64,000 nt of DNA, taken from the NCBI GenBank assembly GCA_046727735.1, contig JBKPDF010000065.1:1-64000 (forward strand), in the 5' to 3' direction. The notes beneath the pieces were generated by a model. That model searched no databases. It was not told the DNA's origin and was given only the letters and a program-made list of their open reading frames with translations. A program made the position numbers and the translations under genes. This DNA comes from AP-16 sp046727735 (GTDB taxonomy: Bacteria > Pseudomonadota > Alphaproteobacteria > Rhizobiales > Xanthobacteraceae). This document shows positions 15,149-24,464 of this stretch, one piece after another (the first letter of the stretch is position 1; every line of letters begins with the position of its first letter).

Positions 15149-17074
15149 TTACCGATCGGCCGCCAGTCCGTGCCCCTTCAGCGCCGTGCCGATTTCATCG
15201 AGGATCGCCGGATCGTCGATCGTCGCCGGCAAGGTCCAGGAATCGCCGTCCGCGATCTTTTTCATCGTGCCGCGCAGGATTTTTCCCGATCGGGTTTTCG
15301 GCAGCCGCGCGACCGTGATGGCGAGCTTGAACGCCGCGACCGGCCCGATCTTCTCGCGAACCAGCGCGACGATCTCGCGCTCGATCTCGTCCGGCGGCCG
15401 CTTGACGCCGGCCTTGAGCACGATGAAGCCGCACGGCACCTCGCCCTTGAGCGCGTCTTTGACGCCGATCACCGCGCATTCGGCGACGTCGGGATGCGAA
15501 GAGAGCACCTCCTCCATGCCGCCGGTCGAGAGCCGATGGCCCGCGACGTTGATGATGTCGTCGGTGCGGCTCATGATGTAGAGATAGCCGTCCTCGTCCT
15601 TGAATCCGGCATCCGCGGTTTTGTAGTAACCGGGGAATTCGGCCAGATAGCTCTCCTTGAAGCGCTCGTCCTGCTGCCACAGCGTCGGCAGGCAGGAGGG
15701 TGGCAGCGGCAATTTGACGACGATCGACCCCATCTGGTTCGCCGGCAGCGGCTTGCTCGTCTCGTCCACGATGTCGATGCGGTAGCCCGGCATGGCCACG
15801 GTCGGCGAGCCGTGCTTCACCGGCAGCATGCCGAGGCCCACGGGATTGCCGGCGATCGCCCAGCCGGTCTCGGTCTGCCACCAGTGATCGATCACCGGCA
15901 CGTTGAGCATGCGCTCGGCCCATTTCACGGTATCGGGATCGGCGCGCTCGCCGGCCAGGAACAAGGTGCGGAATTTCGCAAGGTCGTATTTGGCAAGCAG
16001 CTTGCCTTCGGGATCTTCCTTCTTGATGGCCCGGAACGCCGTCGGCGCCGTGAACAACGCGACGCAACCGTGCTCGGCGATCACTCGCCAGAACGCGCCC
16101 GCATCGGGCGTGCCGACCGGCTTGCCCTCGTAAAGAATGCTGGTGCAGCCGTGGAACAACGGCGCGTAGACGATGTAGCTGTGGCCGACCACCCAGCCGA
16201 TGTCGGATGCGGCCCAATAAACCTCGCCGGGCTCGATGCCGTAGAGGTAGCGCATCGACCAGCGCAGCGCGACCATGTGGCCGCCGTTGTCGCGCACGAC
16301 GCCCTTGGGGCGGCCGGTCGTGCCGGACGTGTAGAGGATGTAGAGCGGATCGGTCGCGGCGACCGCGACGCAGGCCGCGGTTTTTTTCGCCGCGATCGCT
16401 TTCTCGCGCAGCTCCGCCCAATCGTGATCGCGTCCCGGAGCGAGCGTCGCCTGCGCTTGCTGCCGCTGCAGGATGATGCAGCCCTGCGGCTTGACTTTCG
16501 CCAGCCGGATCGCCTCGTCGAGCAGGTTCTTGTAGGTGATCACGCGGCCGACCTCGATGCCGCAGCTCGCCGAGAGCACGAGCTTCGGCTTGGCATCGTC
16601 GATCCGGGTCGCGAGCTCGTTCGCCGCGAAGCCCCCGAACACCACCGAATGGATGGCGCCGATACGCGCGCAGGCCAGCATCGCCACGACCGCTTCCGGC
16701 ACCATCGGCATGTAGATGATCACGCGATCGCCGCGCTCGACGCCGAAATCCTTCAGGATGGCCGCGAGCGCTGAGACTTCCGCGAGCAGATCCGCATAGG
16801 TCAGGGTGCGCTTGGTTCCGGTGACCGGGGAGTCGTAGATCAGCGCCGGCTGGCGGCCGCGGCCTTGCGCGACGTGGCGATCGACCGCGTTGAAGCACGT
16901 GTTGCACGTCGCGCCGACGAACCAATGGCCATAGACGCCGGCATCGGGGTCGAACACCTTCTTGATCGGCTCGTACCAGTCGATTTGCTTCGCGGCTTCC
17001 GCCCAAAAGCCCTGCGGATCGCGGCATGCGCGTTCGTAGGCTTCGTGGTATCGGCTCCGGGTCCCCACGTCCAT
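15149..17074 (-). CDS. prpE: Propionyl-CoA synthetase (propionate-CoA ligase)
   Basis: The 641-residue adenylate-forming enzyme activates propionate (and possibly acetate) to the CoA ester. It contains the PrpE-type N-terminus (YHEAYERACRDPQGFWAEAAKQIDW), the AMP-binding loop YILYTSGTTGRPKG near residue 250, the GWVVGHSYIVYAPLFHG block, HWWQTETGW, and the C-terminal lysine motif TRSGKILRGTMK that is subject to acetylation in this family. The start at 17074 is fixed by GAGGAGG five to six bases upstream; an in-frame ATG at 17128 has no such support. It is divergent from another acyl-CoA ligase gene. Confidence 0.95.
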   Translation of the reverse strand: MDVGTRSRYHEAYERACRDPQGFWAEAAKQIDWYEPIKKVFDPDAGVYGHWFVGATCNTCFNAVDRHVAQGRGRQPALIYDSPVTGTKRTLTYADLLAEVSALAAILKDFGVERGDRVIIYMPMVPEAVVAMLACARIGAIHSVVFGGFAANELATRIDDAKPKLVLSASCGIEVGRVITYKNLLDEAIRLAKVKPQGCIILQRQQAQATLAPGRDHDWAELREKAIAAKKTAACVAVAATDPLYILYTSGTTGRPKGVVRDNGGHMVALRWSMRYLYGIEPGEVYWAASDIGWVVGHSYIVYAPLFHGCTSILYEGKPVGTPDAGAFWRVIAEHGCVALFTAPTAFRAIKKEDPEGKLLAKYDLAKFRTLFLAGERADPDTVKWAERMLNVPVIDHWWQTETGWAIAGNPVGLGMLPVKHGSPTVAMPGYRIDIVDETSKPLPANQMGSIVVKLPLPPSCLPTLWQQDERFKESYLAEFPGYYKTADAGFKDEDGYLYIMSRTDDIINVAGHRLSTGGMEEVLSSHPDVAECAVIGVKDALKGEVPCGFIVLKAGVKRPPDEIEREIVALVREKIGPVAAFKLAITVARLPKTRSGKILRGTMKKIADGDSWTLPATIDDPAILDEIGTALKGHGLAADR

Positions 17075-17289
17075 GACGACCTCCTCTGGGGCTTGCGCCC
17101 ATTGTGAGCCTGACGGCGGCATTTTCAATCGCCGAGCAGCCGGGCGGCGGGCCCCAGCGTCCCGCTACCAGGATTGCGGCGGCGCGACTTTGATCAAGAT
17201 CAGCCGGACAAAGCCGCCGCCGATCGATCGATGGCGGATTGATCACGCCCCGGCGGGCTCGCTAGGCTGTCGGCAGAGAGGAAACCGCC

Positions 17290-18918
17290 ATGGCCAAGAG
17301 CCCCTACGACACCGATCTCGAGCGCAACCCGGCAAACTTCCAACCGCTCACGCCGCTGTCGTTTCTCGAACGCGCCGCCTCGGTTTTTCCCAAGCACACC
17401 GCCATCATCCACGGTTCGCGCAAGTGGAATTACGCCGAGTTCTACGCCCGCGCGCGCCGGCTCGCTTCGGCCCTCGCCAAAAGCGGGATCAAGCGCGGCG
17501 ACACCGTCTCGGTCATGCTCGCGAATACCCCGGCGATGCTGGAGGCGCACTACGGCGTGCCGATGACAGGCGGGGTCCTCAATACGCTCAACACCCGGCT
17601 CGATCCGCCGATCATCGCCTTCACGCTCGATCATGCCGACACCAAGGTCCTGATCACCGACCGGGAGTTTGCAAAGACCATCGAGGAGGCTCTCGGCCTT
17701 TGCAAGGTCAAGCCGCTCGTCATCGATTACGACGATCCGGAATTCACCGGGCCCGGAGAGCGGCTCGGTTCGCGCGAATACGAGGAATTCCTCGCCGGCG
17801 GCGAACCCGATTTCGCCTGGCGCATGCCGGACGACGAGTGGGACGCGATTTCGCTCAATTACACTTCCGGCACGACGGGCGATCCCAAGGGCGTGGTCTA
17901 TCACCATCGCGGCGCGTATCTGCTGGCGATCGGCAACGTCGTCACCTGCGGAATGGCGAAGCACCCGGTCTACCTGTGGACCTTGCCGATGTTCCACTGC
18001 AACGGCTGGTGTTTCCCCTGGTCGATCTCGGTCGCGGCGGGGACGCATGTGTGCCTGCGCTGGGTGCGCGCGCCGGCGATGTTCGATGCGATCGCGAGCC
18101 ACCAGGTCACGCACCTGTGCGGCGCGCCGATCGTGATGGCGACCCTGCTCAACGCCCCCGCGGCCGAGAAGAAGCCGCTGCCGCACGTGGTCGAGTTCTT
18201 CACCGCGGCCGCGCCGCCGCCCGAAGCGGTGCTGGCCGCGATGAAGGCCGCGGGCTTCAACGTCACGCATCTCTACGGCTTGACCGAGACCTATGGGCCG
18301 GCGGTGATCAACGATTGGCATCGCGCGTGGGATGCGCTCGGCCCGGTCGAGCAGGCCGCCAAGAAGGCGCGGCAGGGCGTGCGCTACGTCCCGCTCGAAG
18401 CGCTCGAAGTCATGGATCCGGAAACGATGCGCCCGGTGCCGCGCGACGGCGAGACCATCGGCGAGGTGATGTTCCGCGGCAACGTGGTGATGAAGGGGTA
18501 TCTCAAGAACAAGGCGGCGACCGAGAAGGAATTCGCCGGCGGCTGGTTCCATTCCGGCGACCTCGGCGTGATGCACCCGGACGGCTACATCCAGCTCAAA
18601 GACCGTTCGAAGGACATCATCATTTCGGGGGGCGAAAACATTTCCTCGATCGAAGTCGAGGACGTGCTCTACAAGCACCCGAGCGTGCAGGCGGCCGCCG
18701 TGGTGGCCAAGGCCGACGAGAAATGGGGCGAGACGCCCTGCGCCTTCGTCGAGCTCAAGCCGGGAGAAAACGCCGACGCCGAAGAGATCATCGCCTGGTG
18801 CCGCAAGAACCTCGCGGGCTACAAGACCCCTCGTTACGTGGTGTTCACCGAATTGCCGAAAACCTCGACCGGCAAGATCCAAAAATTCCGTCTGCGCGAA
18901 ATGGCAAAAACCGTCTGA
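17290..18918 (+). CDS. Acyl-CoA synthetase (AMP-forming; DmdB/medium-long-chain type)
   Basis: The 542-residue ligase has the adenylate signature NYTSGTTGDPKGVVYHHRG near residue 195, MFHCNGWCFPWS, LYGLTETYGPAV, and the hinge/C-terminal motifs WFHSGDLGV, DRSKDIIISGGENISS and TSTGKIQKFRLRE. It converts a fatty or related carboxylic acid to its CoA thioester. The sequence most resembles the group that includes the methylmercaptopropionate-CoA ligase DmdB and unspecified acyl-CoA synthetases, so the substrate is open. GAGAGGAAACC precedes the start. It is divergent from prpE across 215 bases and ends at an intrinsic terminator. Confidence 0.9.
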   Translation: MAKSPYDTDLERNPANFQPLTPLSFLERAASVFPKHTAIIHGSRKWNYAEFYARARRLASALAKSGIKRGDTVSVMLANTPAMLEAHYGVPMTGGVLNTLNTRLDPPIIAFTLDHADTKVLITDREFAKTIEEALGLCKVKPLVIDYDDPEFTGPGERLGSREYEEFLAGGEPDFAWRMPDDEWDAISLNYTSGTTGDPKGVVYHHRGAYLLAIGNVVTCGMAKHPVYLWTLPMFHCNGWCFPWSISVAAGTHVCLRWVRAPAMFDAIASHQVTHLCGAPIVMATLLNAPAAEKKPLPHVVEFFTAAAPPPEAVLAAMKAAGFNVTHLYGLTETYGPAVINDWHRAWDALGPVEQAAKKARQGVRYVPLEALEVMDPETMRPVPRDGETIGEVMFRGNVVMKGYLKNKAATEKEFAGGWFHSGDLGVMHPDGYIQLKDRSKDIIISGGENISSIEVEDVLYKHPSVQAAAVVAKADEKWGETPCAFVELKPGENADAEEIIAWCRKNLAGYKTPRYVVFTELPKTSTGKIQKFRLREMAKTV

Positions 18919-18919
18919 C

Positions 18920-18941
18920 CGCGCCGCGCACGGCGCGTTTT
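18920..18941 (+). terminator. Intrinsic terminator of the acyl-CoA synthetase gene
   Basis: CGCGCCG (18920-18926) and CGGCGCG (18931-18937) form a perfect 7-bp stem with loop CGCA, followed by TTTT. It begins right after the stop codon. Confidence 0.75.
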
Positions 18942-19002
18942 GGGAAATTCGCAGAAGCAATTCCCGCCGTGCGGCGGGGACCGATTCAGGGCGGATCGGC
19001 CA

Positions 19003-19188
19003 CTAATGAATACTGGCGACGGCCTCGCTCTTGAGCCGCGCGATCTGGTCCTTCACGAGCAGCTTGCGGCGCTTGAGCTCCGCGATCTTGAGATCGTCGG
19101 TCGACGGATGCGCGAGCGCCTCGGCGAGTTCCGCCTCGAGTGCCCGGTGCCGTTCTTGGAGTTCCACAAGCTGCGCTTGGTTGGACAT
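19003..19188 (-). CDS. DUF465/YdcH family protein
   Basis: The 61-residue protein (MSNQAQLVELQERHRALEAE...) has the YdcH pattern: a helical hairpin with HRALEAELAEALAHPSTDDLKIAELKRRKLLVKDQIARL. Members are small coiled-coil proteins of unknown role. The start at 19188 agrees with family length. A second, divergent copy of the same family starts at 19402, 213 bases away. Confidence 0.85.
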   Translation of the reverse strand: MSNQAQLVELQERHRALEAELAEALAHPSTDDLKIAELKRRKLLVKDQIARLKSEAVASIH

Positions 19189-19401
19189 GTGCGAGTTCTC
19201 CTCGTCAGATTGCCAGCCTGACGGCCAAGTGTGCCATGGGCCCGGAAATTCGTCGACCCGGATCGATTGTGCGCCGCACAAATCGGGCAAAATCGCCCGG
19301 CAAACAACTCGACCTTGAAGGCGAGGCGGAAAAAGCGCGATACTCGCGGCGCTTCGGCGCTCGCTGGGCGGATGCCCGCCTCGTGCAGACCACATGCGGC
19401 G

Positions 19402-19608
19402 ATGAACAAAGAGGAAGAACGCGAGCTCCGCGCCACCCTGGCGCGCCTGCAGCAGGAACACCGCGATCTCGACGCCGCAATCGAAGCACTGGAACGGACC
19501 CCCGGCGCCGACAAGCTGCAGGTCCAGCGGCTCAAAAAGCGCAAGCTCAATCTTCGCGACCGCATTACCTTCATCGAGGACCAGCTGACGCCGGACATCA
19601 TCGCGTAG
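19402..19608 (+). CDS. DUF465/YdcH family protein (second copy)
   Basis: This 68-residue protein (MNKEEERELRATL) has the same helical-hairpin pattern as its divergent neighbour: HRDLDAAIEAL, a PGADKLQVQRLKKRKLNLRDRI turn-and-helix, and a short acidic end. Its basic KKRKL stretch aligns with KRRKLL in the neighbour, so the two are paralogues. The role is unknown. The ribosome-binding site is weak. It precedes purE by about 160 bases in the same direction. Confidence 0.85.
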   Translation: MNKEEERELRATLARLQQEHRDLDAAIEALERTPGADKLQVQRLKKRKLNLRDRITFIEDQLTPDIIA

Positions 19609-19771
19609 CGGTCTCATCTTACCGCATTCCCGGCGTTCGAAATCCATTAACCCCCTTCGGTCGATCGTCCCCGAGACGCGATCCAAGCCCCGTTCACGCC
19701 TTGCCACAGGGTAACCCCTTCCTATAATCCGCCGCTTCCTTGCGGACCGCACGGAGCCTGGTCGAGCGCGC

Positions 19772-20260
19772 ATGGGGGCACCCGTCGCCATCATCATGGG
19801 GAGCCAGTCGGACTGGACGACGCTCCGCCATGCGGCCGAAACGCTGGCCGCGCTCGGGGTCGACCATGACGCGCGAATCGTATCGGCACATCGCACGCCG
19901 GAGCGGCTCTATGCGTTCGCCAAGGGGGCGCGCGCGGCCGGCGTCAAGGTGATCATCGCGGGCGCGGGCGGCGCCGCGCATCTGCCCGGCATGGCTGCCG
20001 CAATGACGATCCTGCCGGTATTCGGTGTGCCGGTCGAAAGCCAGGCGCTCTCCGGCGTCGATTCGCTCTATTCGATCGTGCAGATGCCGCCCGGCGTGCC
20101 GGTCGGGACGCTCGCAATCGGCAAAGCGGGCGCGGTCAACGCCGCGTTGCTTGCGGCAAGCGTTCTGGCGCTGACGGATTCTGCGCTGGCCGACCGGCTC
20201 GAAGCATGGCGGCGGCGTCAGACCGAGGCGGTTGCGGAGAGACCCGAGGACAAGCAGTGA
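19772..20260 (+). CDS. purE: N5-carboxyaminoimidazole ribonucleotide mutase
   Basis: This class I PurE (162 residues) moves the carboxyl group of N5-CAIR to give CAIR in purine synthesis. IMGSQSDW, SAHRTPERLYAFA and AGAGGAAHLPGM (active-site Ser, Asp and His regions) are intact. The partner gene purK overlaps its stop (GTGA). No riboswitch-like element was recognised upstream. Confidence 0.97.
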   Translation: MGAPVAIIMGSQSDWTTLRHAAETLAALGVDHDARIVSAHRTPERLYAFAKGARAAGVKVIIAGAGGAAHLPGMAAAMTILPVFGVPVESQALSGVDSLYSIVQMPPGVPVGTLAIGKAGAVNAALLAASVLALTDSALADRLEAWRRRQTEAVAERPEDKQ

Positions 20261-21366
20261 CCCGACGGCTCGCGCCCGGCGCCGTGGTGGGCATTCTGGG
20301 CGGCGGCCAGCTCGGCCGCATGCTGGCCATGGCCGCGGCCCGGCTGGGGCTCGAGGCGCACATCTATTCTCCCGACCCGCAATCCTGCGCATTCGACGTG
20401 GTGCGCCGGTCGACCCTCGCGGATTACGGCGACGAAGCCGCGCTCGACGGCTTTGCCCGCGAGGTCGATGTCGTGACCTATGAATTCGAGAACGTGCCGG
20501 CGGACGCCGCGATGTTTCTCGCCTCGCGCCGCCCGGTCCTGCCCGACCCGACGGTGCTCGCCACCACCCAGGACCGGCTCGTCGAGAAGGACTTCATCGC
20601 GGAACTGGGGATCGCTACCGCCCCGTACCTGCGGGTCGATTCGCCTGCCGAGCTTGCGCGCGCCACCGAAAAGCTCGGCCTCCCGGCAGTGCTGAAAACG
20701 CGGCGCTTCGGCTATGACGGCAAGGGCCAAATCACGATCAAAGCCGACGCGGATCTGCAGGCGGCATGGCGCGGGATCGGCGGCCGGCCGGCCATTCTCG
20801 AAAGCTTCGTCGACTTCGAGCGCGAAATCTCGGTCGTGGCCGCGCGCGAGCGAGGCGGGCGCGTCGAATGCTTCGACGTGACCGAGAACGAGCATCGCGA
20901 CCACATCCTCAAGGTTTCGCGGGTACCGGCGCTCGTGTCGCCGGCCATGGCCGATGCGGCGCAAGCGATCGCCGAAACGATCGCGCGCGCGTTCGATTAT
21001 GTCGGCGTGCTCGCGGTCGAAATGTTCGTGCCGCGCGCCGGGGGCGGAGGCGGCGCGGGCGACACGCCGGTGCTGGTCAACGAGATCGCGCCCCGCGTGC
21101 ACAATTCCGGCCACTGGACCCTCGACGGCGCCTCGGTGTCACAATTCGAGCAGCACATCCGGGCGATCGCGGGCTGGCCGCTGGCGAAACCGGAGCGGCG
21201 GGGGCGGATCGAAATGATCAACCTGATCGGGGACGAGGTCGAGGAATATGCCCGCTGGTTGGCCGAGCCGCACGCCAAGGTGCATCTCTACGGCAAGGCG
21301 CACGTTCGGCCGGGGCGGAAAATGGGCCACGTCACCTGCGTGTCGCCGGATCCGACGCAACGTTAG
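20257..21366 (+). CDS. purK: N5-carboxyaminoimidazole ribonucleotide synthase
   Basis: This 369-residue ATP-grasp enzyme carboxylates AIR using bicarbonate and ATP, supplying PurE. ILGGGQLGRMLAMAA opens the pre-ATP-grasp fold; KTRRFGYDGKGQ, ESFVDFEREISVV and NEIAPRVHNSGHWT are PurK hallmarks. The start is the GTG at 20257, overlapping the purE stop and preceded by GAGGA at seven bases; the longer in-frame ATG at 20206 would lie inside purE. A Gly-rich insertion (GGGGGAGD) sits in the surface loop before the LVNEIAPR strand. Confidence 0.95.
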   Translation: MTRRLAPGAVVGILGGGQLGRMLAMAAARLGLEAHIYSPDPQSCAFDVVRRSTLADYGDEAALDGFAREVDVVTYEFENVPADAAMFLASRRPVLPDPTVLATTQDRLVEKDFIAELGIATAPYLRVDSPAELARATEKLGLPAVLKTRRFGYDGKGQITIKADADLQAAWRGIGGRPAILESFVDFEREISVVAARERGGRVECFDVTENEHRDHILKVSRVPALVSPAMADAAQAIAETIARAFDYVGVLAVEMFVPRAGGGGGAGDTPVLVNEIAPRVHNSGHWTLDGASVSQFEQHIRAIAGWPLAKPERRGRIEMINLIGDEVEEYARWLAEPHAKVHLYGKAHVRPGRKMGHVTCVSPDPTQR

Positions 21367-21501
21367 CCGCCGGACGCGATCGGCGCGCTCGCGTTGATGG
21401 ACAAACGCGCGCGAAGCTGGTAGAGCCGCACCCTCGGCAGCGGCGCATCCGCGGCGCGTGGGTTTTATTGGCCGAACCGGGATCGAACCAGAGGAACGAG
21501 C

Positions 21502-21762
21502 GTGCAGGTTCTCGTCCGCGACAACAATGTCGACCAGGCCCTCAAGGCGCTGAAGAAGAAGATGCAGCGCGAGGGCATTTTCCGCGAGATGAAGCTCCGC
21601 GGCCACTACGAAAAGCCCTCCGAGAAGAAGGCGCGCGAGAAGGCGGAAGCCATTCGCCGTGCGCGCAAGCTGGCGCGCAAGCGCGCGCAACGCGAAGGCC
21701 TGTTGCCCACCAAGCCCAAGCCCGCGCTCCGGCCCGGCGCACCGCGACCCGGCGCGCGCTGA
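21502..21762 (+). CDS. rpsU: 30S ribosomal protein S21
   Basis: The 86-residue basic protein starts VQVLVRDNNVDQALKALKKKMQREG, the S21 signature, continues FREMKLRGHYEKPSEKKAREKAEA and ends in a Pro/Arg-rich tail longer than the enterobacterial protein, as is usual in alphaproteobacteria. It takes part in initiation on the 30S platform. The start codon is GTG at 21502, preceded by AGAGGAACGA. Confidence 0.96.
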   Translation: MQVLVRDNNVDQALKALKKKMQREGIFREMKLRGHYEKPSEKKAREKAEAIRRARKLARKRAQREGLLPTKPKPALRPGAPRPGAR

Positions 21763-21872
21763 TCTGCCGATCTTTCGAGTATTTCGCAGCGCCTGATTTG
21801 ATTGTCGCGGCTGATGCCGGTCGCGGAGCACGATCTCGGTTCGACGCACCCGCATTTCCGACGAGGTGCCCC

Positions 21873-22715
21873 CTACCGCGCGCTACGGACGGGTGCCGAT
21901 GCCGCCGCGGCCTCGCCCAAGGCTTTGGCCAGAAACTCCTGCGCAACCCGGCTCGCTCCGTAATCTTCGAGATCGTTGTGGCCCGCATCCGGGAAGCGGA
22001 CGAATTGCTTCGGCCCGGGGACAAGCGCGAACAATTTTTCGCCGAGCGCGATCGGCACGATCGTATCGTGCACGCCATGCAGGACCAGCACCGGCGCGCG
22101 GACGTCGCCGATCCGCCGGTCGGAGTAGAACGGGTCCTTGATCAGCAGCCGGACCGGCAGAAACGGATAATGGCCGGCCCCGGCATCGGCCGCCGAGGTG
22201 AACGGCGCCTCCAAGATCAGCGCCGCGACCGGATGGGTTGCGGCGAGCGCGACCGCAACCCCGCTGCCGAGCGATTCGCCCCAGAGCGCCAGCCGGCCGG
22301 TGTCGTAGCGCCCGGACGCGTACTGGTAGACGGCTTGCGCGTCGCGGATCAGGCCGGGCTCGGTCGGGCTTCCGCTCGAGCCGCCGAACCCGCGATAGGA
22401 GAGCGCGACGAGCCCGGTGCCGTCGCCGACGAGGTTGCGAAACCGGCCGGCGCGCAGAGCGAGCGCGCCGCCATTGCCGTGGAAATACAGCACGACCGGC
22501 TTCTCGCCGCGCGGCGGCACGTGCCAGGCGATCAGCTTCTCGCCGTCGGAAGCTTGCAGCACGACCTCTTCGGCCTGCGGCAGACCGGCCGCCGTCGGCG
22601 GCGTGCGCGCCACGTCGGGGAAATACATCAGCGCGCGTTGCGCGAAATACATCAGCGCCAGCCCGCCGAGATAGCCGAGGATTCCGGCGACGAGGATCCA
22701 TTTCAGCGCGGCCAT
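21873..22715 (-). CDS. Membrane-anchored alpha/beta hydrolase (ABHD13/17-like)
   Basis: The 280-residue protein has one N-terminal membrane helix (WILVAGILGYLGGLALMYF) followed by an alpha/beta-hydrolase domain. The oxyanion region YFHGNGG, nucleophile elbow GESLGSG (Ser about 147), acid HGVHDTIVP and histidine DAGHNDLE are all present, so it should be active. Relatives are annotated as BEM46/ABHD13-like serine hydrolases or thioesterases; the substrate is not known. It lies 16 bases after the pntB stop on the same strand... that is, immediately downstream of the transhydrogenase operon, and may be cotranscribed. Confidence 0.9.
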   Translation of the reverse strand: MAALKWILVAGILGYLGGLALMYFAQRALMYFPDVARTPPTAAGLPQAEEVVLQASDGEKLIAWHVPPRGEKPVVLYFHGNGGALALRAGRFRNLVGDGTGLVALSYRGFGGSSGSPTEPGLIRDAQAVYQYASGRYDTGRLALWGESLGSGVAVALAATHPVAALILEAPFTSAADAGAGHYPFLPVRLLIKDPFYSDRRIGDVRAPVLVLHGVHDTIVPIALGEKLFALVPGPKQFVRFPDAGHNDLEDYGASRVAQEFLAKALGEAAAASAPVRSAR

Positions 22716-22731
22716 GGGATCCTCGCCCGCC

Positions 22732-24123
22732 TCACAGCGCCTTGACGATCTCTTCCGTCATCTTCTTGCCGTCGCCGAACAGCATCATGGTGTTGTCGCG
22801 GAAGAACAGCTCGTTCTCGACGCCCGCATAGCCCGAGCCCATGCCGCGCTTGACGAACAGCACGGTCTTGGCCTTCTCGACGTCGAGCACCGGCATGCCG
22901 TAGATCGGCGATTGCGAATCGGTCTTCGCCGCCGGATTGGTGACGTCGTTCGCGCCGATCACGAACGCGACGTCGGCCTGGGCGAATTCCGAGTTGATGT
23001 CCTCGAGCTCGAACACTTCGTCGTAGGGCACGTTGGCTTCGGCGAGCAGCACGTTCATGTGGCCGGGCATGCGGCCCGCGACCGGATGGATCGCGTATTT
23101 GATCTCAACGCCGTCGCCCTTGAGCCGGTCGGCCATCTCGCGCAAGGCATGCTGCGCCTGCGACACCGCCATGCCGTAACCCGGCACGACGATGACCTTC
23201 GCGGCGTTCTTCATGATGAAGGCCGCGTCCTCGGCCGAACCCTGCTTCACCGGCCGCGTCTCCTCGTGCGCGGGGCCGGCGACCTCGCCGCCGAACCCGC
23301 CGAGGATCACGGCGATGAACGAGCGGTTCATGCCCTTGCACATGATGTAGGACAGGATCGCGCCCGAGGAGCCGACCAGCGCCCCGGTGATGATCAGCGC
23401 GGTGTTGCCGAGCGTGAAGCCGATGCCGGCCGCGGCCCATCCCGAATACGAGTTGAGCATCGAGATCACGACCGGCATGTCGGCGCCGCCGATCGGAATG
23501 ATGATCAGCACCCCGATCAGGAACGAGACCAGCGTGAGCAGCCAGAACGCCGCATAGCTCTCGCTCTTCACGAACCACACGATCAGGAAGATCAGGAACG
23601 CGAGCAGCGCCAGGTTGATGACGTGACGCAGCGGCAGCAGGATCGGCTTGCCGCTCATGCGGCCGTCGAGCTTCAGGAAGGCGATCACCGATCCGGTGAA
23701 CGTGATGGCGCCGATGGTGACGCCGAGCGACATCTCGACGAGGCTCGAGCCGTGGATCGCGCCGACGCTGCCGATGCCGAACGCATCGGGCGCATAGAGC
23801 GCGCCGGCCGCGACCAGCACCGCCGCCATGCCGACCAGCGAATGGAACGCGGCGACGAGCTGCGGCATCGCGGTCATCGGCACGCGGCGCGCGATCACCG
23901 CGCCGGCGCCGCCGCCAAGCGCAAGTCCGAGCACGATCAGGAGCCAGGCGCCGATCCCGGCCGGCGGATGCGAGGCGAGCGTGGTCAGGACCGCGATCAC
24001 CATCCCGGCCATGCCGAGGAAATTGCCGTGCCGGCTGGTTTCCGGGCTCGAAAGCCCGCGCAGCGCCAGAATGAACAGTACGCCGGAGACGAGATAGAGC
24101 AGCGCGACGAGATCGGGGCTCAT
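22732..24123 (-). CDS. pntB: NAD(P) transhydrogenase subunit beta
   Basis: The 463-residue protein has about eight or nine membrane helices (residues 1-270) followed by the NADP-binding domain III with VPGYGMAVSQAQHALREM, HPVAGRMPGHMNVLLAEA, VIGANDVTNPAAKTD and KRGMGSGYAGVENELF. With PntAA and PntAB it uses the proton gradient to make NADPH from NADH. The start at 24123 lies eight bases after the pntAB stop. It is the third gene of the pntAA-pntAB-pntB operon. Confidence 0.96.
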   Translation of the reverse strand: MSPDLVALLYLVSGVLFILALRGLSSPETSRHGNFLGMAGMVIAVLTTLASHPPAGIGAWLLIVLGLALGGGAGAVIARRVPMTAMPQLVAAFHSLVGMAAVLVAAGALYAPDAFGIGSVGAIHGSSLVEMSLGVTIGAITFTGSVIAFLKLDGRMSGKPILLPLRHVINLALLAFLIFLIVWFVKSESYAAFWLLTLVSFLIGVLIIIPIGGADMPVVISMLNSYSGWAAAGIGFTLGNTALIITGALVGSSGAILSYIMCKGMNRSFIAVILGGFGGEVAGPAHEETRPVKQGSAEDAAFIMKNAAKVIVVPGYGMAVSQAQHALREMADRLKGDGVEIKYAIHPVAGRMPGHMNVLLAEANVPYDEVFELEDINSEFAQADVAFVIGANDVTNPAAKTDSQSPIYGMPVLDVEKAKTVLFVKRGMGSGYAGVENELFFRDNTMMLFGDGKKMTEEIVKAL

Positions 24124-24131
24124 CGCGCGCT

Positions 24132-24452
24132 CTATCGCTTCTTCTTGCGGTACATCGCCAGCATGCGCTGGGTGACCAAGAACCCGCCGAAGATGTTGAC
24201 CGCCGCGAACGCGAGCGCGACGAAGCCGAGCGCGCGCGCGAATATCGGCCCGCCGCCGCCGACGAGCTCGACGCCGACCGCGAGCAGCGCGCCGACGACG
24301 ATCACCGAGGAGATCGCGTTGGTCTCCGACATCAGCGGCGTGTGCAACGCTGGCGTCACCGACCACACCACGTAATAGCCGACGAACACCGCCAGCACGA
24401 AGATCGACAACCGGAACACGAAGGGATCGATCGCAGCCGCCGCGGTTTCCAT
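24132..24452 (-). CDS. pntAB: NAD(P) transhydrogenase alpha subunit, membrane part
   Basis: The 106-residue protein has three or four hydrophobic helices (FRLSIFVLAVFVGYYVVW, NAISSVIVVGALLAVGV, ALGFVALAFAAVNIFGGF) and ends with the conserved FLVTQRMLAMYRKKK. This is the membrane segment that is fused to domain I in E. coli PntA but is a separate protein in many alphaproteobacteria. It lies 12 bases after pntAA and 8 before pntB. Confidence 0.95.
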   Translation of the reverse strand: METAAAAIDPFVFRLSIFVLAVFVGYYVVWSVTPALHTPLMSETNAISSVIVVGALLAVGVELVGGGGPIFARALGFVALAFAAVNIFGGFLVTQRMLAMYRKKKR

Positions 24453-24464
24453 GCCAGATCTCCT

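Noticed and set aside
21367..21501. Possible structured leader before rpsU
   Set aside because: Several short GC-rich hairpins can be drawn, but none matches a riboswitch or ribosomal leader that I know, and no terminator-antiterminator pair is visible.
22714..24375. Plus-strand open frame of about 553 codons
   Set aside because: It is antisense to pntB and pntAB and has no domain.
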